Part shown: positions 1 through 11,169 of the stretch, piece by piece
Layout of the letters: each line of letters opens with the position of its first letter
Position numbering within the stretch: position 1 is the first letter of the stretch
Origin: JBBRLA01 sp038231615
Lineage (GTDB): Bacteria > Myxococcota_A > Polyangia > Palsa-1104 > JAEUJZ01
Assembly: GCA_038231615.1 (NCBI GenBank)
Contig: JBBRLA010000207.1
Span: forward strand, 1 to 12,401
Reading direction: 5' to 3'
Length of the DNA stretch: 12,401 nucleotides
The notes under the pieces: generated by a model
What the model was told of the DNA's origin: nothing
Databases searched by the model: none
Seen by the model: the letters and a program-made list of their open reading frames with translations, nothing else
Position numbers and translations under genes: made by a program

Positions 1-138
1 CCGCATCTCCCGGATGCGATCCTGTGACAGGTCGAAGGGGTGGATCTCGCTATAAACCTTCAGTTCGCGCACCCGCCTGGCGATAAGCTGGGTGTACTGC
101 GAGCCGAAGTCGAGAATGAGGATGGTGTTGCCCGTCAT
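1..138 (-). CDS. guaA: GMP synthase (glutamine-hydrolysing), N-terminal fragment
   Basis: Reading the minus strand from the ATG at 138 gives MTGNTILILDFGSQ followed by YTQLIARRVRE and VYSEIHP. This is the classic start of the class I glutamine amidotransferase domain of GMP synthase. Only 46 codons are present; the gene continues past the left edge, so the catalytic Cys-His-Glu triad and the ATP-pyrophosphatase domain cannot be seen. The enzyme aminates XMP to GMP with glutamine and ATP in the cytoplasm. The start lies 9 bases after the ylxP stop with only a weak AGG upstream, so guaA is probably the last visible gene of the rimP-nusA-infB operon and may be translationally coupled to ylxP. 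Placement of guaA here is unusual; rbfA normally follows. The family call rests on a highly conserved N-terminus and is secure. Confidence 0.93.
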   Translation of the reverse strand, partial: MTGNTILILDFGSQYTQLIARRVRELKVYSEIHPFDLSQDRIREMR

Positions 139-147
139 GGTCTCGGC

Positions 148-573
148 CTATTTCACCTGATCCGGGTCCCAGGGGTATTCTTCCCCCTTCTTTTGGAGGG
201 GCGCCCGCAGGGTTTGCTTGCCGACTCCCGGCGGGGTCGGCTCATCCGGCTCCCAATGGCCGTAGCCGCCCTCCATCGGCTCGTCGCCGTAGTCGATGTA
301 GTCCTGCTCGTCGTGGGTCAGCTTGGCGACTGCCATCTCGTCGATGAAGGCGAGGACCTTCTGGACCATGGATTGCGTGAAGCCGCGCTCGTTGGACACC
401 ACGCAGAAGCCGATCTGGGCGGACTGCCACACATCCTGGTCTCCGACCTCGGCGATGGCGCAGTTGAATTTTTGCTGGACGCGGTCCTTGATCTTGCGCA
501 GGACCGCTCGCTTCTCTTTGAGCGAGTGACTCTCGCCCAGCATCATGCTGATGCGGCAGGCTCCGACGACCAT
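148..573 (-). CDS. ylxP: YlxP family (DUF503) protein
   Basis: A 141-residue protein. The first 95 residues match the DUF503/YlxP fold: a beta-strand start (MVVGACRISMML), the family motif HSLKEKR at 16-22, and a second half with IAEVGDQD at 40-47. DUF503 proteins are usually near 95 residues; this one has about 45 extra C-terminal residues rich in Asp, Glu, Gly and Pro. The molecular role is not firmly established. The family is encoded next to infB and rbfA in many bacteria and is suspected to act in ribosome maturation (inference from context). The gene starts 7 bases after the infB stop, and a Shine-Dalgarno-like AGGGG overlaps that stop codon, which suggests coupled translation. Confidence 0.85.
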   Translation of the reverse strand: MVVGACRISMMLGESHSLKEKRAVLRKIKDRVQQKFNCAIAEVGDQDVWQSAQIGFCVVSNERGFTQSMVQKVLAFIDEMAVAKLTHDEQDYIDYGDEPMEGGYGHWEPDEPTPPGVGKQTLRAPLQKKGEEYPWDPDQVK

Positions 574-580
574 GACACCC

Positions 581-3795
<3,215 letters not shown>

Positions 3796-3799
<4 letters not shown>

Positions 3800-4167
3800 G
3801 AATTGTTGTCCTGATCCTCGTTACTCGCCTCGGTGACACCGCCCCACTCTCCCTGGCCGTCAAGGATGAGCGAGAGCAGCATGATCGTGGTGGGCAAGGT
3901 GACTTTCCGTCGAAATGAACGCTCGAACCCACCCCGCGTGGCCGCGGCGATCAAGCATTTTTCCTGAGAATGAACATAGGCCCCGCGCCCCGAAAGTGGC
4001 CGGTGCCCGGTCTGTACCCGAAGCCGCCCTGCACCATCGATCACCACCCGGCGCAACCCCGCCGCGGCGACCACCCTGCGGCAGCCGACGCAAGTGCGAT
4101 GCGGACCGATCTGCACCCCGAGACCCTTCGCGGAGGTCAAATTCGATGTGGGTCGTTTTCTATTCAC
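3796..4167 (-). CDS. ylxR: YlxR family (DUF448) nucleoid/RNA-binding protein
   Basis: A 123-residue protein with the two DUF448 hallmarks: RTCVGCR at 24-30 and GRGAYVH at 60-66, followed by basic residues (FRRK, 85-88). YlxR proteins are small basic proteins; members have been reported to bind RNA or DNA and to affect transcription. The position between nusA and infB is the standard one. The start codon chosen is GTG at 4167, with GAGGA 11 bases upstream. A second GTG at 4116 (Val18) has AAGG 8 bases upstream and would remove a poorly conserved N-terminus, so the true start is uncertain. The stop overlaps the infB start by ATGA. A hydrophobic stretch (TIMLLSLIL, 94-102) and an acidic tail follow the core domain. 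Confidence 0.88.
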
Positions 4168-4205
4168 CGAACGATGTGTCCTCGATTGAAGGCGGCCATT
4201 CTAGC

Positions 4206-5897
<1,692 letters not shown>

Positions 5898-5922
5898 CAC
5901 TCTCTTCCTTGATTGTTACGTG

Positions 5923-5935
5923 GCCCCAAAGGGGC
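5923..5935 (-). other. Small GC hairpin in the rimP-nusA gap
   Basis: A perfect inverted repeat, GCCCC-AAA-GGGGC on the plus strand, sits between the rimP stop and the nusA ribosome-binding site. It has five GC pairs and a three-base loop and no U-tract after it on the coding strand, so it does not look like an intrinsic terminator. It may shape mRNA processing or nusA translation; this is a guess from position. Confidence 0.4.
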
Positions 5936-5945
5936 TGGCACAGTC

Positions 5946-6587
5946 CTAGTGTCGGTTGCCTGGTTCCTGGGATGATCCTCCACGTTTTGGGCCCGTGTCT
6001 GGCCCGGGGCGGTCGCCTCGGGCGGGCCCGGAACGGTTCCTGGGCGGGGCCTTGGCTGTCAGTTTCTTGGACGGGGTTTCGGGTTCGTAGACCAGGTTGG
6101 CCTTGTCGATCTCGGAGATGCACAGATCGACTTCGCCGGCATCGTCGGTGATCAGACGGAGGGTGTCGTTCTGCACGGACTTGATCTTGCCGAGAAAGTT
6201 GCGCCGGGGGACGGATTCCTCGGCGTGGGGGGCCGACGTCATGGGGCGGGCGGCCTCGGGACGAAGGCGGACCTTGGCGCGCTGGCTGATGAAGCGGGCG
6301 AAGTCGGCGGGGCGCTTCAAGGGCCGGTTGACGCCAGGGGAGCTGACTTCGAGGTTGTAGACGCCTGGGAAGGCTTCGTGGACATCGAGGAGGGTGGAGA
6401 CCTCGTGGGAGATCTTGGCACAATCGTCCAGGGAGACGTAACCCTGACCCGAGAGGCGGTCGATGTAGAGGCGAAGGACGTTGCCGCCCTGCTCGCGCTT
6501 CCACTCGAGGTCGACGAGTTCATAGCCCTGCCCATCCACCGCGGGGCGGATCAGGGCTTCCAGGGTTATGAGGTCGGCGGGCTTCAT
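5946..6587 (-). CDS. rimP: Ribosome maturation factor RimP
   Basis: A 213-residue RimP, needed for maturation of the 30S subunit. The N-terminal domain (about 1-90) has the family pattern with YELVDLEWKREQGG near 22-35, LRLYIDR near 38-44 and the signature VSSPGVNRPLKRPADF at 81-96. The C-terminal SH3-like domain is at about 129-168 (FLGKIKSVQNDTLRL). A loop of about 18 residues (111-128) and an Arg/Pro/Gly-rich, probably disordered tail (about 170-213) make it longer than E. coli RimP (about 150). The reading frame is open upstream to 6746, but the start at 6587 is chosen because family homology begins at MKPADLI, a GAAAGAG stretch lies just upstream, and the longer form would run over the terminator hairpin and reach the promoter. 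It is the first gene of the operon. Confidence 0.93.
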   Translation of the reverse strand: MKPADLITLEALIRPAVDGQGYELVDLEWKREQGGNVLRLYIDRLSGQGYVSLDDCAKISHEVSTLLDVHEAFPGVYNLEVSSPGVNRPLKRPADFARFISQRAKVRLRPEAARPMTSAPHAEESVPRRNFLGKIKSVQNDTLRLITDDAGEVDLCISEIDKANLVYEPETPSKKLTAKAPPRNRSGPARGDRPGPDTGPKRGGSSQEPGNRH

Positions 6588-6616
6588 GGTCGTGTCTCTT
6601 TCAACTCTTTGGCGAA

Positions 6617-6633
6617 GGTCGGTCTGGGTCGGT
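6617..6633. repeat. Short direct repeat in rimP leader
   Basis: GGTCGGT occurs twice, separated by CTG, in the untranslated leader between the attenuator hairpin and the rimP start. It reads ACCGACC twice on the transcribed strand. No known binding site is recognised, and chance is quite possible in GC-rich DNA. Confidence 0.3.
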
Positions 6634-6658
6634 TTTGCTTCTTGGGGCCCTTTAAATG

Positions 6659-6686
6659 AAAAAAGCGGGTCCCGAAGGCCCACTTT
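6659..6686 (-). terminator. Rho-independent terminator / attenuator in rimP leader
   Basis: On the minus strand AAAGTGGGCC pairs with the later GG-A-CCCGCTTT around a UUCG tetraloop: ten pairs including one G-U, with a single bulged A. The 3' arm runs into six U residues. There is no gene upstream on this strand that needs terminating, since the neighbour is a tRNA on the other strand. The hairpin lies between the rimP promoter and the rimP start, so it most likely attenuates the operon. A terminator in the rimP leader is known in E. coli relatives, where NusA feeds back on its own operon. Confidence 0.8.
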
Positions 6687-6688
6687 CA

Positions 6689-6700
6689 GTAGGAACCTAC
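6689..6700. repeat. 12-base palindrome next to the rimP attenuator
   Basis: GTAGGTTCCTAC on the minus strand is nearly a perfect palindrome (arms GTAGG and CCTAC, centre TT). It lies in the first bases of the predicted rimP transcript, just ahead of the terminator stem. It could form a small hairpin that competes with or precedes the terminator, or be an operator. No known family motif is recognised. Confidence 0.4.
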
Positions 6701-6716
6701 CAAAAATGCAGATCCG

Positions 6717-6746
6717 CCTATACCATTTCTCTGCGGGTTTTGGCAA
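6717..6746 (-). promoter_or_regulatory. Predicted sigma70 promoter of the rimP operon
   Basis: On the minus strand TTGCCA (6746-6741) and TATAGG (6722-6717) are spaced by 18 bases. Transcription would start near 6711, giving a leader of about 124 bases before rimP. The terminator-like hairpin begins only about 25 bases into that leader. This is a sequence match only; no other good promoter is visible nearby. Confidence 0.6.
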
Positions 6747-6967
6747 GAAGAAACCGGTCCTGCGGGCCAGGGCGGCTGCAGGTGGGCCCGGGCGATGCCG
6801 AGCGGAGATCTCGCGATCCCGAAGAAAGCTAGCCTATCGTGGGGTGGGGCGCAACTAGAAGTCATGGGCCGCCGGTTCTGGTGCGGCATCTGGGTCAGAC
6901 GCTGGGCGGCTTTTCTGGTTTATCGAATGACGGGGCGAAGGAAAATGGGAAAATTGTTTTTTTTCAT
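6747..6967. other. Intergenic region between divergent rimP operon and tRNA-fMet promoters
   Basis: About 220 bases with no convincing gene on either strand; short open frames here have no recognisable family or ribosome-binding site. The right end (about 6942-6967) is strongly A/T-rich with a run of eight T, next to the -35 box of the tRNA promoter, and may act as an UP element. Confidence 0.5.
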
Positions 6968-6995
6968 TTGACATTGGCGCGCTGACAAGTAGAGT
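6968..6995 (+). promoter_or_regulatory. Predicted sigma70 promoter of tRNA-fMet
   Basis: A consensus -35 box TTGACA (6968-6973) is followed after 16 bases by TAGAGT (6990-6995). An A/T-rich stretch lies directly upstream and a GC-containing discriminator (GCTTCTCGC) follows the -10 box, a layout usual for stable RNA promoters. Transcription would start near 7002, about 30 bases before the tRNA. Confidence 0.7.
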
Positions 6996-7030
6996 GCTTC
7001 TCGCATGGCCGCCGGGCCGGCAAAAAATGA

Positions 7031-7107
<77 letters not shown>

Positions 7108-7121
7108 AAAACAGACCGGCT

Positions 7122-7153
7122 AGGCCGCCCGAAGAATCGGGCGGCCTTTTTTT
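7122..7153 (+). terminator. Rho-independent terminator of tRNA-fMet
   Basis: AGGCCGCCCGA (7122-7132) and TCGGGCGGCCT (7137-7147) form a perfect 11-pair stem with an AGAA loop. A run of seven T follows. It lies 14 bases after the tRNA CCA end. On the minus strand the hairpin is preceded, not followed, by the T/A run, so it is a poor terminator for the convergent exbB-exbD operon. Confidence 0.92.
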
Positions 7154-7250
7154 GTTTCTGGCATGGTTTAACCGAGGAAAGCGCCAGCCGCCCACGCCGG
7201 GAGTCAGGCGCAGCGGCCATTTGCCGAGATCGTGGAGCGATGAAGAAGGG

Positions 7251-7802
7251 CTATTGGGATTTTTGAATGACGACCAGGCGGTAGTTGTTGAACTCGGCCT
7301 GGCCGGCGGAGTAGAGGACTTCTGTGAGCAGACGGTAGGGCGTTCGCTTGTCCACCATGACCAGCGCGATCCCGTCAAAGGTGGTGCCCTGCATCGCCGC
7401 CAGCTTCTTCAGGCGATTGGCGTGCTTGGTCAGGGTGTCCACGACCGGGGTGATGTGGTAGCTGTTCGCCCCCTCCCGCTTTGTCGCCGGGTCCACCTCC
7501 CCCTGCCGCACTGTCGCCACCGCGTCTCCCTCGATGACCACCGCGTTCTGTGTCACCGTGATGTTCACCGCCGGCTGCGGCTGCTGCGCCGCCGAAGAGG
7601 CCGGCAGGATCAGCCCCGCCGAGGTGTTCAGCGTGAGCTGCTGCACCGAGAACTGCTTGATCAAGAACACCAGCAGGATGGTCATCATGTCCATCATGGG
7701 CATGATGTTCAGGAAGTTGATCTCCCCCGATTCATCCTCGATCTTGTTGCGCAGTCGGGACAGGGCCCGCTTCGCGTCTTTCGTATCGACCTCGATGGCC
7801 AT
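7251..7802 (-). CDS. ExbD/TolR family motor protein (second copy)
   Basis: A 183-residue inner-membrane protein of the ExbD/TolR family. A short cytoplasmic N-terminus leads to a single transmembrane helix at about 31-50 (NIMPMMDMMTILLVFLI). Asp38 in that helix matches the proton-carrying Asp of ExbD/TolR. A periplasmic domain of about 130 residues follows, with an Ala/Gln/Pro linker (68-78) and the final strand YRLLTEVLYSAGQAEFNNYRLV. ExbD/TolR works with a TolQ/ExbB pentamer to turn proton flow into movement or force on outer-membrane partners. The start lies 3 bases after the stop of the other exbD-like gene. The two are clearly diverged, not a recent duplication. Substrate or partner is unknown; an AglS/AglQ-like role is possible. 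Confidence 0.88.
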   Translation of the reverse strand: MAIEVDTKDAKRALSRLRNKIEDESGEINFLNIMPMMDMMTILLVFLIKQFSVQQLTLNTSAGLILPASSAAQQPQPAVNITVTQNAVVIEGDAVATVRQGEVDPATKREGANSYHITPVVDTLTKHANRLKKLAAMQGTTFDGIALVMVDKRTPYRLLTEVLYSAGQAEFNNYRLVVIQKSQ

Positions 7803-7805
7803 GGC

Positions 7806-8372
7806 TCAATTCACTCCGGCGCTTAACAGCACCTCGGGGAAAAGCACTTTCGGACCGTCGTTGCGGATCGCATCCATCGCCGCCACGACCTTCTCATAGG
7901 TGATCTGCGGGTTCGCATTCAGGATCACCTTGTTATCGTCCGGGTACTTTTCCTTGATCGTCTTCATCTGCTGCGTCAGGCGCACGTAATCATAATCGCC
8001 GTTTTTTATCGGGATGGTCGGGATGTTGTTTGTCGTCTGCACCAGACCCCCGCCCCCCCAGGTCCATCCTTCGTACAACACCCCACCCGACGCCGCGATG
8101 GTGAAGCCCCGCTCAGAGATCGACACCGTCAGGTTCAGATCCTGCTTCGGCGTCTCGTCTTCCTTGCCCGGCGTCACCGTCGACGTGGTTGGGGTGTTTA
8201 CGTTGATGTTGCCCATCACCGCCGAGAAGGTGATGGTCGCCAGCAAGAACATGATGATGTTGGTGACGATGTCGAGGTAGGGAATCAGGTTCAACTCCCC
8301 CGATTCCTCGGCCATCGCCTCCCCCATTTCGCGGAGCTTCCGCATGCGACTGCGGAGCCGCTGTATCGTCAT
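7806..8372 (-). CDS. ExbD/TolR family motor protein (first copy)
   Basis: A 188-residue ExbD/TolR homologue. A basic, Arg-rich N-terminus (about 1-20) precedes a transmembrane helix near 29-52 (NLIPYLDIVTNIIMFLL) with the conserved Asp34 used for proton conduction. The periplasmic part has a Thr/Pro linker (59-75), then LNLTVSISERGFTI, a Gly/Trp-rich loop (102-109) and the C-terminal fold with PDDNKVILNANPQITYEKVVAAMDAIR. The start overlaps the stop of the tolQ-like gene by four bases (ATGA), so translation is coupled. Together with its neighbours it forms a one-TolQ, two-TolR motor set, the same composition as the AglR-AglQ-AglS gliding motor of Myxococcus. Function here is inferred. Confidence 0.9.
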   Translation of the reverse strand: MTIQRLRSRMRKLREMGEAMAEESGELNLIPYLDIVTNIIMFLLATITFSAVMGNINVNTPTTSTVTPGKEDETPKQDLNLTVSISERGFTIAASGGVLYEGWTWGGGGLVQTTNNIPTIPIKNGDYDYVRLTQQMKTIKEKYPDDNKVILNANPQITYEKVVAAMDAIRNDGPKVLFPEVLLSAGVN

Positions 8373-9004
8373 CGCGCGGCGCTCCCCGGCGTCTCCGATA
8401 GCAGGTTCTCGAGCTTCATGGCGAATGCCTCAAGCTCGTGCTGCTGCTTCTTGCTGGCCGCGTTCAGGAATGCGTGACCGATCATGCAGGTCACAGCGAT
8501 CGCCAGACCCAGAAAGGTGTTCAGCATGGCCTCCGAGATCTTCAGCGATAGGAGCGTCGAGCGCTCAGCGGCCCCCGCCTTGGCGACTGCCGCGAACGCG
8601 CCGATGAGGCCGGTGATGGTGCCCAGGAGGCCGATGAGGGTGGCGATGTTGGCCAGCGACCATAGCACGCCAATGCGCTTCTTCAGTTCCGGCGTCACCT
8701 CGGTCAGGGCCTCTTCCACTGCGGTCGCCACCGCGGCCTCGCCCTTCGGCAGCCGCACCAGCCCGGCTCGCGCCACTTGCGCCACGGGCGCCTCGGTAGC
8801 CTGGCAGAGCTTGATTGCTCGGTCTACATTGTTAGCCGCCACCAGCTTCCTGATCTGCTCCAGGAAAGCGCGCGCGTTGACCGAGCCCTTCCCCAGGAAA
8901 TAGATTGCTCGCTCGACGATGACCCCGATGGCCACCACCGAACAAAGCAGGTTGATATACATAAAGAATCCGCCCTGCTCTAGATACTCTGCGAGGTGCT
9001 GCAT
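8369..9004 (-). CDS. MotA/TolQ/ExbB proton channel family protein
   Basis: A 211-residue inner-membrane protein of the TolQ/ExbB/MotA family. Predicted membrane segments lie near 13-36 (MYINLLCSVVAIGVIVERAI), 115-140 and 158-182. The family signature GLLGTITGLIGAFAAVA is at 126-142 and the large cytoplasmic part lies between segments 1 and 2. It would form the pentameric stator through which protons pass, with ExbD/TolR in its core. The ATG at 9004 is chosen because GGAGG lies 5 bases upstream and the N-terminus then looks like other TolQ/ExbB proteins. An in-frame ATG at 9046 adds 14 residues but has no ribosome-binding site. A near-consensus promoter lies about 140 bases upstream. Confidence 0.92.
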   Translation of the reverse strand: MQHLAEYLEQGGFFMYINLLCSVVAIGVIVERAIYFLGKGSVNARAFLEQIRKLVAANNVDRAIKLCQATEAPVAQVARAGLVRLPKGEAAVATAVEEALTEVTPELKKRIGVLWSLANIATLIGLLGTITGLIGAFAAVAKAGAAERSTLLSLKISEAMLNTFLGLAIAVTCMIGHAFLNAASKKQQHELEAFAMKLENLLSETPGSAAR

Positions 9005-9143
9005 ATCCTCCTCCGCGGTCGGCCCCTCACGGACCTCACGACTCATGAAACGTAAAGTTACGGCTGGTGTCTTAGTGCAGGGACTCCCAGTCTTATGTGC
9101 TGGGGGCCTTGGCGGGCCAAATCCAAGCGATGCCAGGTTGGTG

Positions 9144-9171
9144 ACTATAGCCCATCTTGCCCCCCTGTCAA
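9144..9171 (-). promoter_or_regulatory. Predicted sigma70 promoter of the tolQ-tolR-tolR operon
   Basis: On the minus strand TTGACA (9171-9166), a 16-base spacer with a run of six G, and TATAGT (9149-9144) give the best promoter match in the window. Transcription would begin near 9137, leaving a leader of about 130 bases before the chosen tolQ start. Confidence 0.75.
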
Positions 9172-9435
9172 CCGTCTGTATCGAGAGAAACGCCGTCCCG
9201 GAACCCGGCATTCCGCTTTAGATCAAGAGTTTGGCGAGCGTCAGGCAGGCGTTTCTTCAAGTGTTTGGTCCTCCTCATTCCGTATAGCACCGTATCATGG
9301 CTTTTCGGAGGTTTTTGTGTCGCACATCTTACTGCCCACAATCTGGCGCGTCTCGGAACGCCTTGTCACCACTGAACGTCAGTTCCTTTCTTCAAGAGCG
9401 TTGCGCGAACCGAACCGCCGCCTCTACCGCCGAGA
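9172..9435. other. Intergenic region between sctQ and the tolQ operon
   Basis: About 260 bases downstream of sctQ without a gene that can be supported. A small hairpin ACTGA-ACG-TCAGT lies at 9371-9383 with no U-tract on the sctQ strand, so no clear terminator for pgpA-sctQ is visible. A 36-codon minus-strand frame beginning MRRTKHLKKR is present but has no convincing start site. Confidence 0.45.
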
Positions 9436-9768
9436 TCACAGGTTCACCACCTCGGTCACCCGCACTCCGATCTCCCCCTCCACATCCACCAGCTCGCCGC
9501 GGGCGATGACCCGTCCGGCCACGGTCAGGTCCACGGGTCCTGCCAGAGGTCGCCCGACCGGTAGCACCGCCCCCGGGCGCAGTTCCAGCACCTCGCGCCC
9601 GGTCATCGTCACCTGCCCGATTTCGCAGGTGACCTGCACGGGCAGCTCCCGCAGGAGGCGATCACTGCCCCCGTTGGGGCCGTCGTCCCCCGGGCCGCCT
9701 TCGTTCCGGGCGCTTGGGTTGCCGATCTCGTTGCCGTCATGAGGGTTTGGGGGGTTGTTCTGGGGCAT
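9436..9768 (-). CDS. Possible internally initiated SctQ C-terminal product (SctQ-C)
   Basis: Within sctQ an in-frame ATG (Met283, base 9768) is preceded by GAGGA with a 6-base spacing, a better ribosome-binding site than that of full-length sctQ. Translation from it would give a 110-residue protein made of the Asn/Pro/Gly linker plus the complete second SpoA domain. YscQ of Yersinia and SpaO of Salmonella are known to make such a short product from an internal start, and it binds the long form. Here the evidence is position and sequence only. Confidence 0.45.
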   Translation of the reverse strand: MPQNNPPNPHDGNEIGNPSARNEGGPGDDGPNGGSDRLLRELPVQVTCEIGQVTMTGREVLELRPGAVLPVGRPLAGPVDLTVAGRVIARGELVDVEGEIGVRVTEVVNL

Positions 9769-10614
9769 GGGCGATCCTCGCAGGTGAAACGCAGAGACGA
9801 GGGTCACCCCCTCGCCGTCCAGTCGGGCGCGGTAGCCGCCGCCGCCGAGCCCCAGGAAGACCGGGCCGCCCACCACCGGCCGTGGCCCGAAGCGATCCAG
9901 CACCACGATGTCGCCCGGGGACAGGCCCGCGACCTCCCCTGCGGACAGGAGACCCTGACCGGCCTCGATGCGCAGGGTGGCCGGCACTTCGGCCAGGCGC
10001 TCTCGTCGAAGCCACAGCCGCTGCAGCGCCGGTCCCTCTGGCGGGGGTGGCATCCCCAGGCGCAGATCGGCCCCGCACAGGAGCCGCAGCCACCCCGCCC
10101 CGACAGGCGTCTCCACCGACAGGTCCAGCGCCAGCGCCAGCGCGCCAGGCCGGGTGTCGGGGCGCTCCCCCAGCACCGTGGGCACCTGGTCCCGCAGGCA
10201 GAAATCCACCACCCGCACTGGCGCCGGCCGCAGCGTCTCGCGCAGGAACCAGAGCAGGCCCCTTGGGGCCAGACGCGGCGCCAGGCGATCGCAGAGCGCC
10301 TCATCCACCGCCAGCACCGCCCGCCGCACCGATGGAGTCAGCAGCTCCAGTTCCACCGCCAGACCGCCCAGCACCCGCGCCGCCGCCCCCAGAAGTGGAA
10401 AGAGGTAGGGCTCGCGGGCCTCAAGCAAGACCGGCCCCCCGAGGGTGTCTTCCAGCCGCTGCCACCCCTTTTCCGTGGCGGCCCCCGCCGCGTCCAGGAT
10501 CGGCGAGAGGTGGCGCCAGAACACCCGCGACAGTTCCACCTGCACGTGCAGGAGCCGCGGCAATTCGCGAAACGGGTAGGGTTTGACCCTGGGCCGGGAC
10601 GTCAAAAGGGCCAC
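9436..10614 (-). CDS. sctQ: Type III secretion C-ring/sorting platform protein SctQ
   Basis: A 392-residue SctQ (YscQ/HrcQ/SpaO) homologue. A poorly conserved helical N-terminal domain (about 15-200) is followed by a first SpoA domain near 208-275 (LRIEAGQGLLSAGEVAGLSP). A hydrophilic Asn/Pro/Gly linker lies at 281-318. A clear second SpoA domain covers 323-392 (LPVQVTCEIGQVTMTGREVL, then ELVDVEGEIGVRVTEVVN). SctQ forms cytoplasmic pods that dock the ATPase complex and sort substrates beneath the injectisome. The GTG start overlaps the pgpA end by 13 bases, so the two are probably co-transcribed and coupled; no strong ribosome-binding site is seen. No other secretion gene is in the window. 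A flagellar FliM/FliN origin is less likely because FliM lacks this layout and FliN is much shorter. Confidence 0.85.
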   Translation of the reverse strand: MALLTSRPRVKPYPFRELPRLLHVQVELSRVFWRHLSPILDAAGAATEKGWQRLEDTLGGPVLLEAREPYLFPLLGAAARVLGGLAVELELLTPSVRRAVLAVDEALCDRLAPRLAPRGLLWFLRETLRPAPVRVVDFCLRDQVPTVLGERPDTRPGALALALDLSVETPVGAGWLRLLCGADLRLGMPPPPEGPALQRLWLRRERLAEVPATLRIEAGQGLLSAGEVAGLSPGDIVVLDRFGPRPVVGGPVFLGLGGGGYRARLDGEGVTLVSAFHLRGSPMPQNNPPNPHDGNEIGNPSARNEGGPGDDGPNGGSDRLLRELPVQVTCEIGQVTMTGREVLELRPGAVLPVGRPLAGPVDLTVAGRVIARGELVDVEGEIGVRVTEVVNL

Positions 10615-11111
10615 CCGGCTGAGAGCCCGGGCCAGGCCCAGGGAATCAGTCGCGTCAATAGAAGGAGCGAAAGGGCGCCGTACACCCCCGCCGCCAGGTC
10701 ATCCGCCATGACCCCGAAGCCGCCGTGGACCTGCCTGTCGATCAGGCGCACCGGCCACGGTTTCCACACGTCGAAAAGGCGGAAAAGCAGAAACCCGAGA
10801 AAAAGGTTCATCGGCGTGCGCGGTACCAGAAAGAGGGTCACCAGGTAGCCGGCCACCTCGTCGATGACGATCTGCTGATTGTCCTCCTTGCCGGTATACG
10901 CGCAGTAGCGCCCGGCGGCCCACGTCCCCACCCCGGTTACCACCCCCGTCCCCAGGACCAGCGCCACTCGCCCGTGGCCCATCAACCACCAGGCAAGGGG
11001 CACCGCCATCAGCGTTCCGCAGTGACCCGGCACCTTGGGCACCAGCCCCGCGCCCAATGCCGTGGCGATCAACGTGATCGCCAGGGGAAGCCGCTGTCGA
11101 GGCTTTTTCAC
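10602..11111 (-). CDS. pgpA: Phosphatidylglycerophosphatase A
   Basis: A 169-residue membrane protein that removes phosphate from phosphatidylglycerophosphate to make phosphatidylglycerol. Family motifs are all present: PKVPGHCGTLMAVP at 25-38, DNQQIVIDEVAGYLV at 77-91 with the conserved Asp-Glu, RLFDVWKPWPVRLID at 111-125 and HGGFGVMADDLAAG at 129-142 with the conserved double Asp. About four hydrophobic segments (roughly 10-24, 33-66, 82-112 and 137-158) fit an inner-membrane location. The start is GTG with AAGGG very close upstream. The gene is divergent from the PilZ gene, with about 120 bases between. No clear promoter for pgpA was found. It overlaps sctQ downstream by 13 bases. Confidence 0.95.
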   Translation of the reverse strand: MKKPRQRLPLAITLIATALGAGLVPKVPGHCGTLMAVPLAWWLMGHGRVALVLGTGVVTGVGTWAAGRYCAYTGKEDNQQIVIDEVAGYLVTLFLVPRTPMNLFLGFLLFRLFDVWKPWPVRLIDRQVHGGFGVMADDLAAGVYGALSLLLLTRLIPWAWPGLSAGWPF

Positions 11112-11169
11112 AACCCTTGATTCCTACGGGCTCGGCAGGCGGGCGTCAATCAGATTGTCCAGATTTAGC

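Noticed and set aside
4166..4201. An 11-codon frame (MAAFNRGHIVR) between nusA and ylxR whose stop overlaps the ylxR GTG
   Set aside because: It has no ribosome-binding site and is too short to judge; kept only as a possible coupling peptide.
6588..6746. Extended N-terminus of rimP (start at 6746)
   Set aside because: The extra 53 residues lie over the predicted promoter, transcript start and terminator hairpin, and family similarity begins only at 6587.
7122..7153. The tRNA terminator acting in both directions, for the tolQ-tolR-tolR operon too
   Set aside because: On the minus strand the T-run is missing directly after the stem; five T occur only about 12 bases later, so activity in that direction is doubtful.
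9005..9211. Extended N-terminus of the tolQ-like protein (start at 9211)
   Set aside because: The promoter -10/-35 boxes fall inside this stretch and the added residues do not resemble TolQ/ExbB; the ATG at 9004 has a good ribosome-binding site.
9172..9282. A 36-codon minus-strand frame (MRRTKHLKKR start) between sctQ and the tolQ promoter
   Set aside because: The GAGGAGG nearby overlaps its own start codon, the frame runs into the tolQ promoter and there is no family match.
9739..10848. Plus-strand open frames across sctQ and pgpA
   Set aside because: Antisense shadows of two genes with clear family motifs; translations are rich in Arg/Pro/Gln/His, as expected of shadows.
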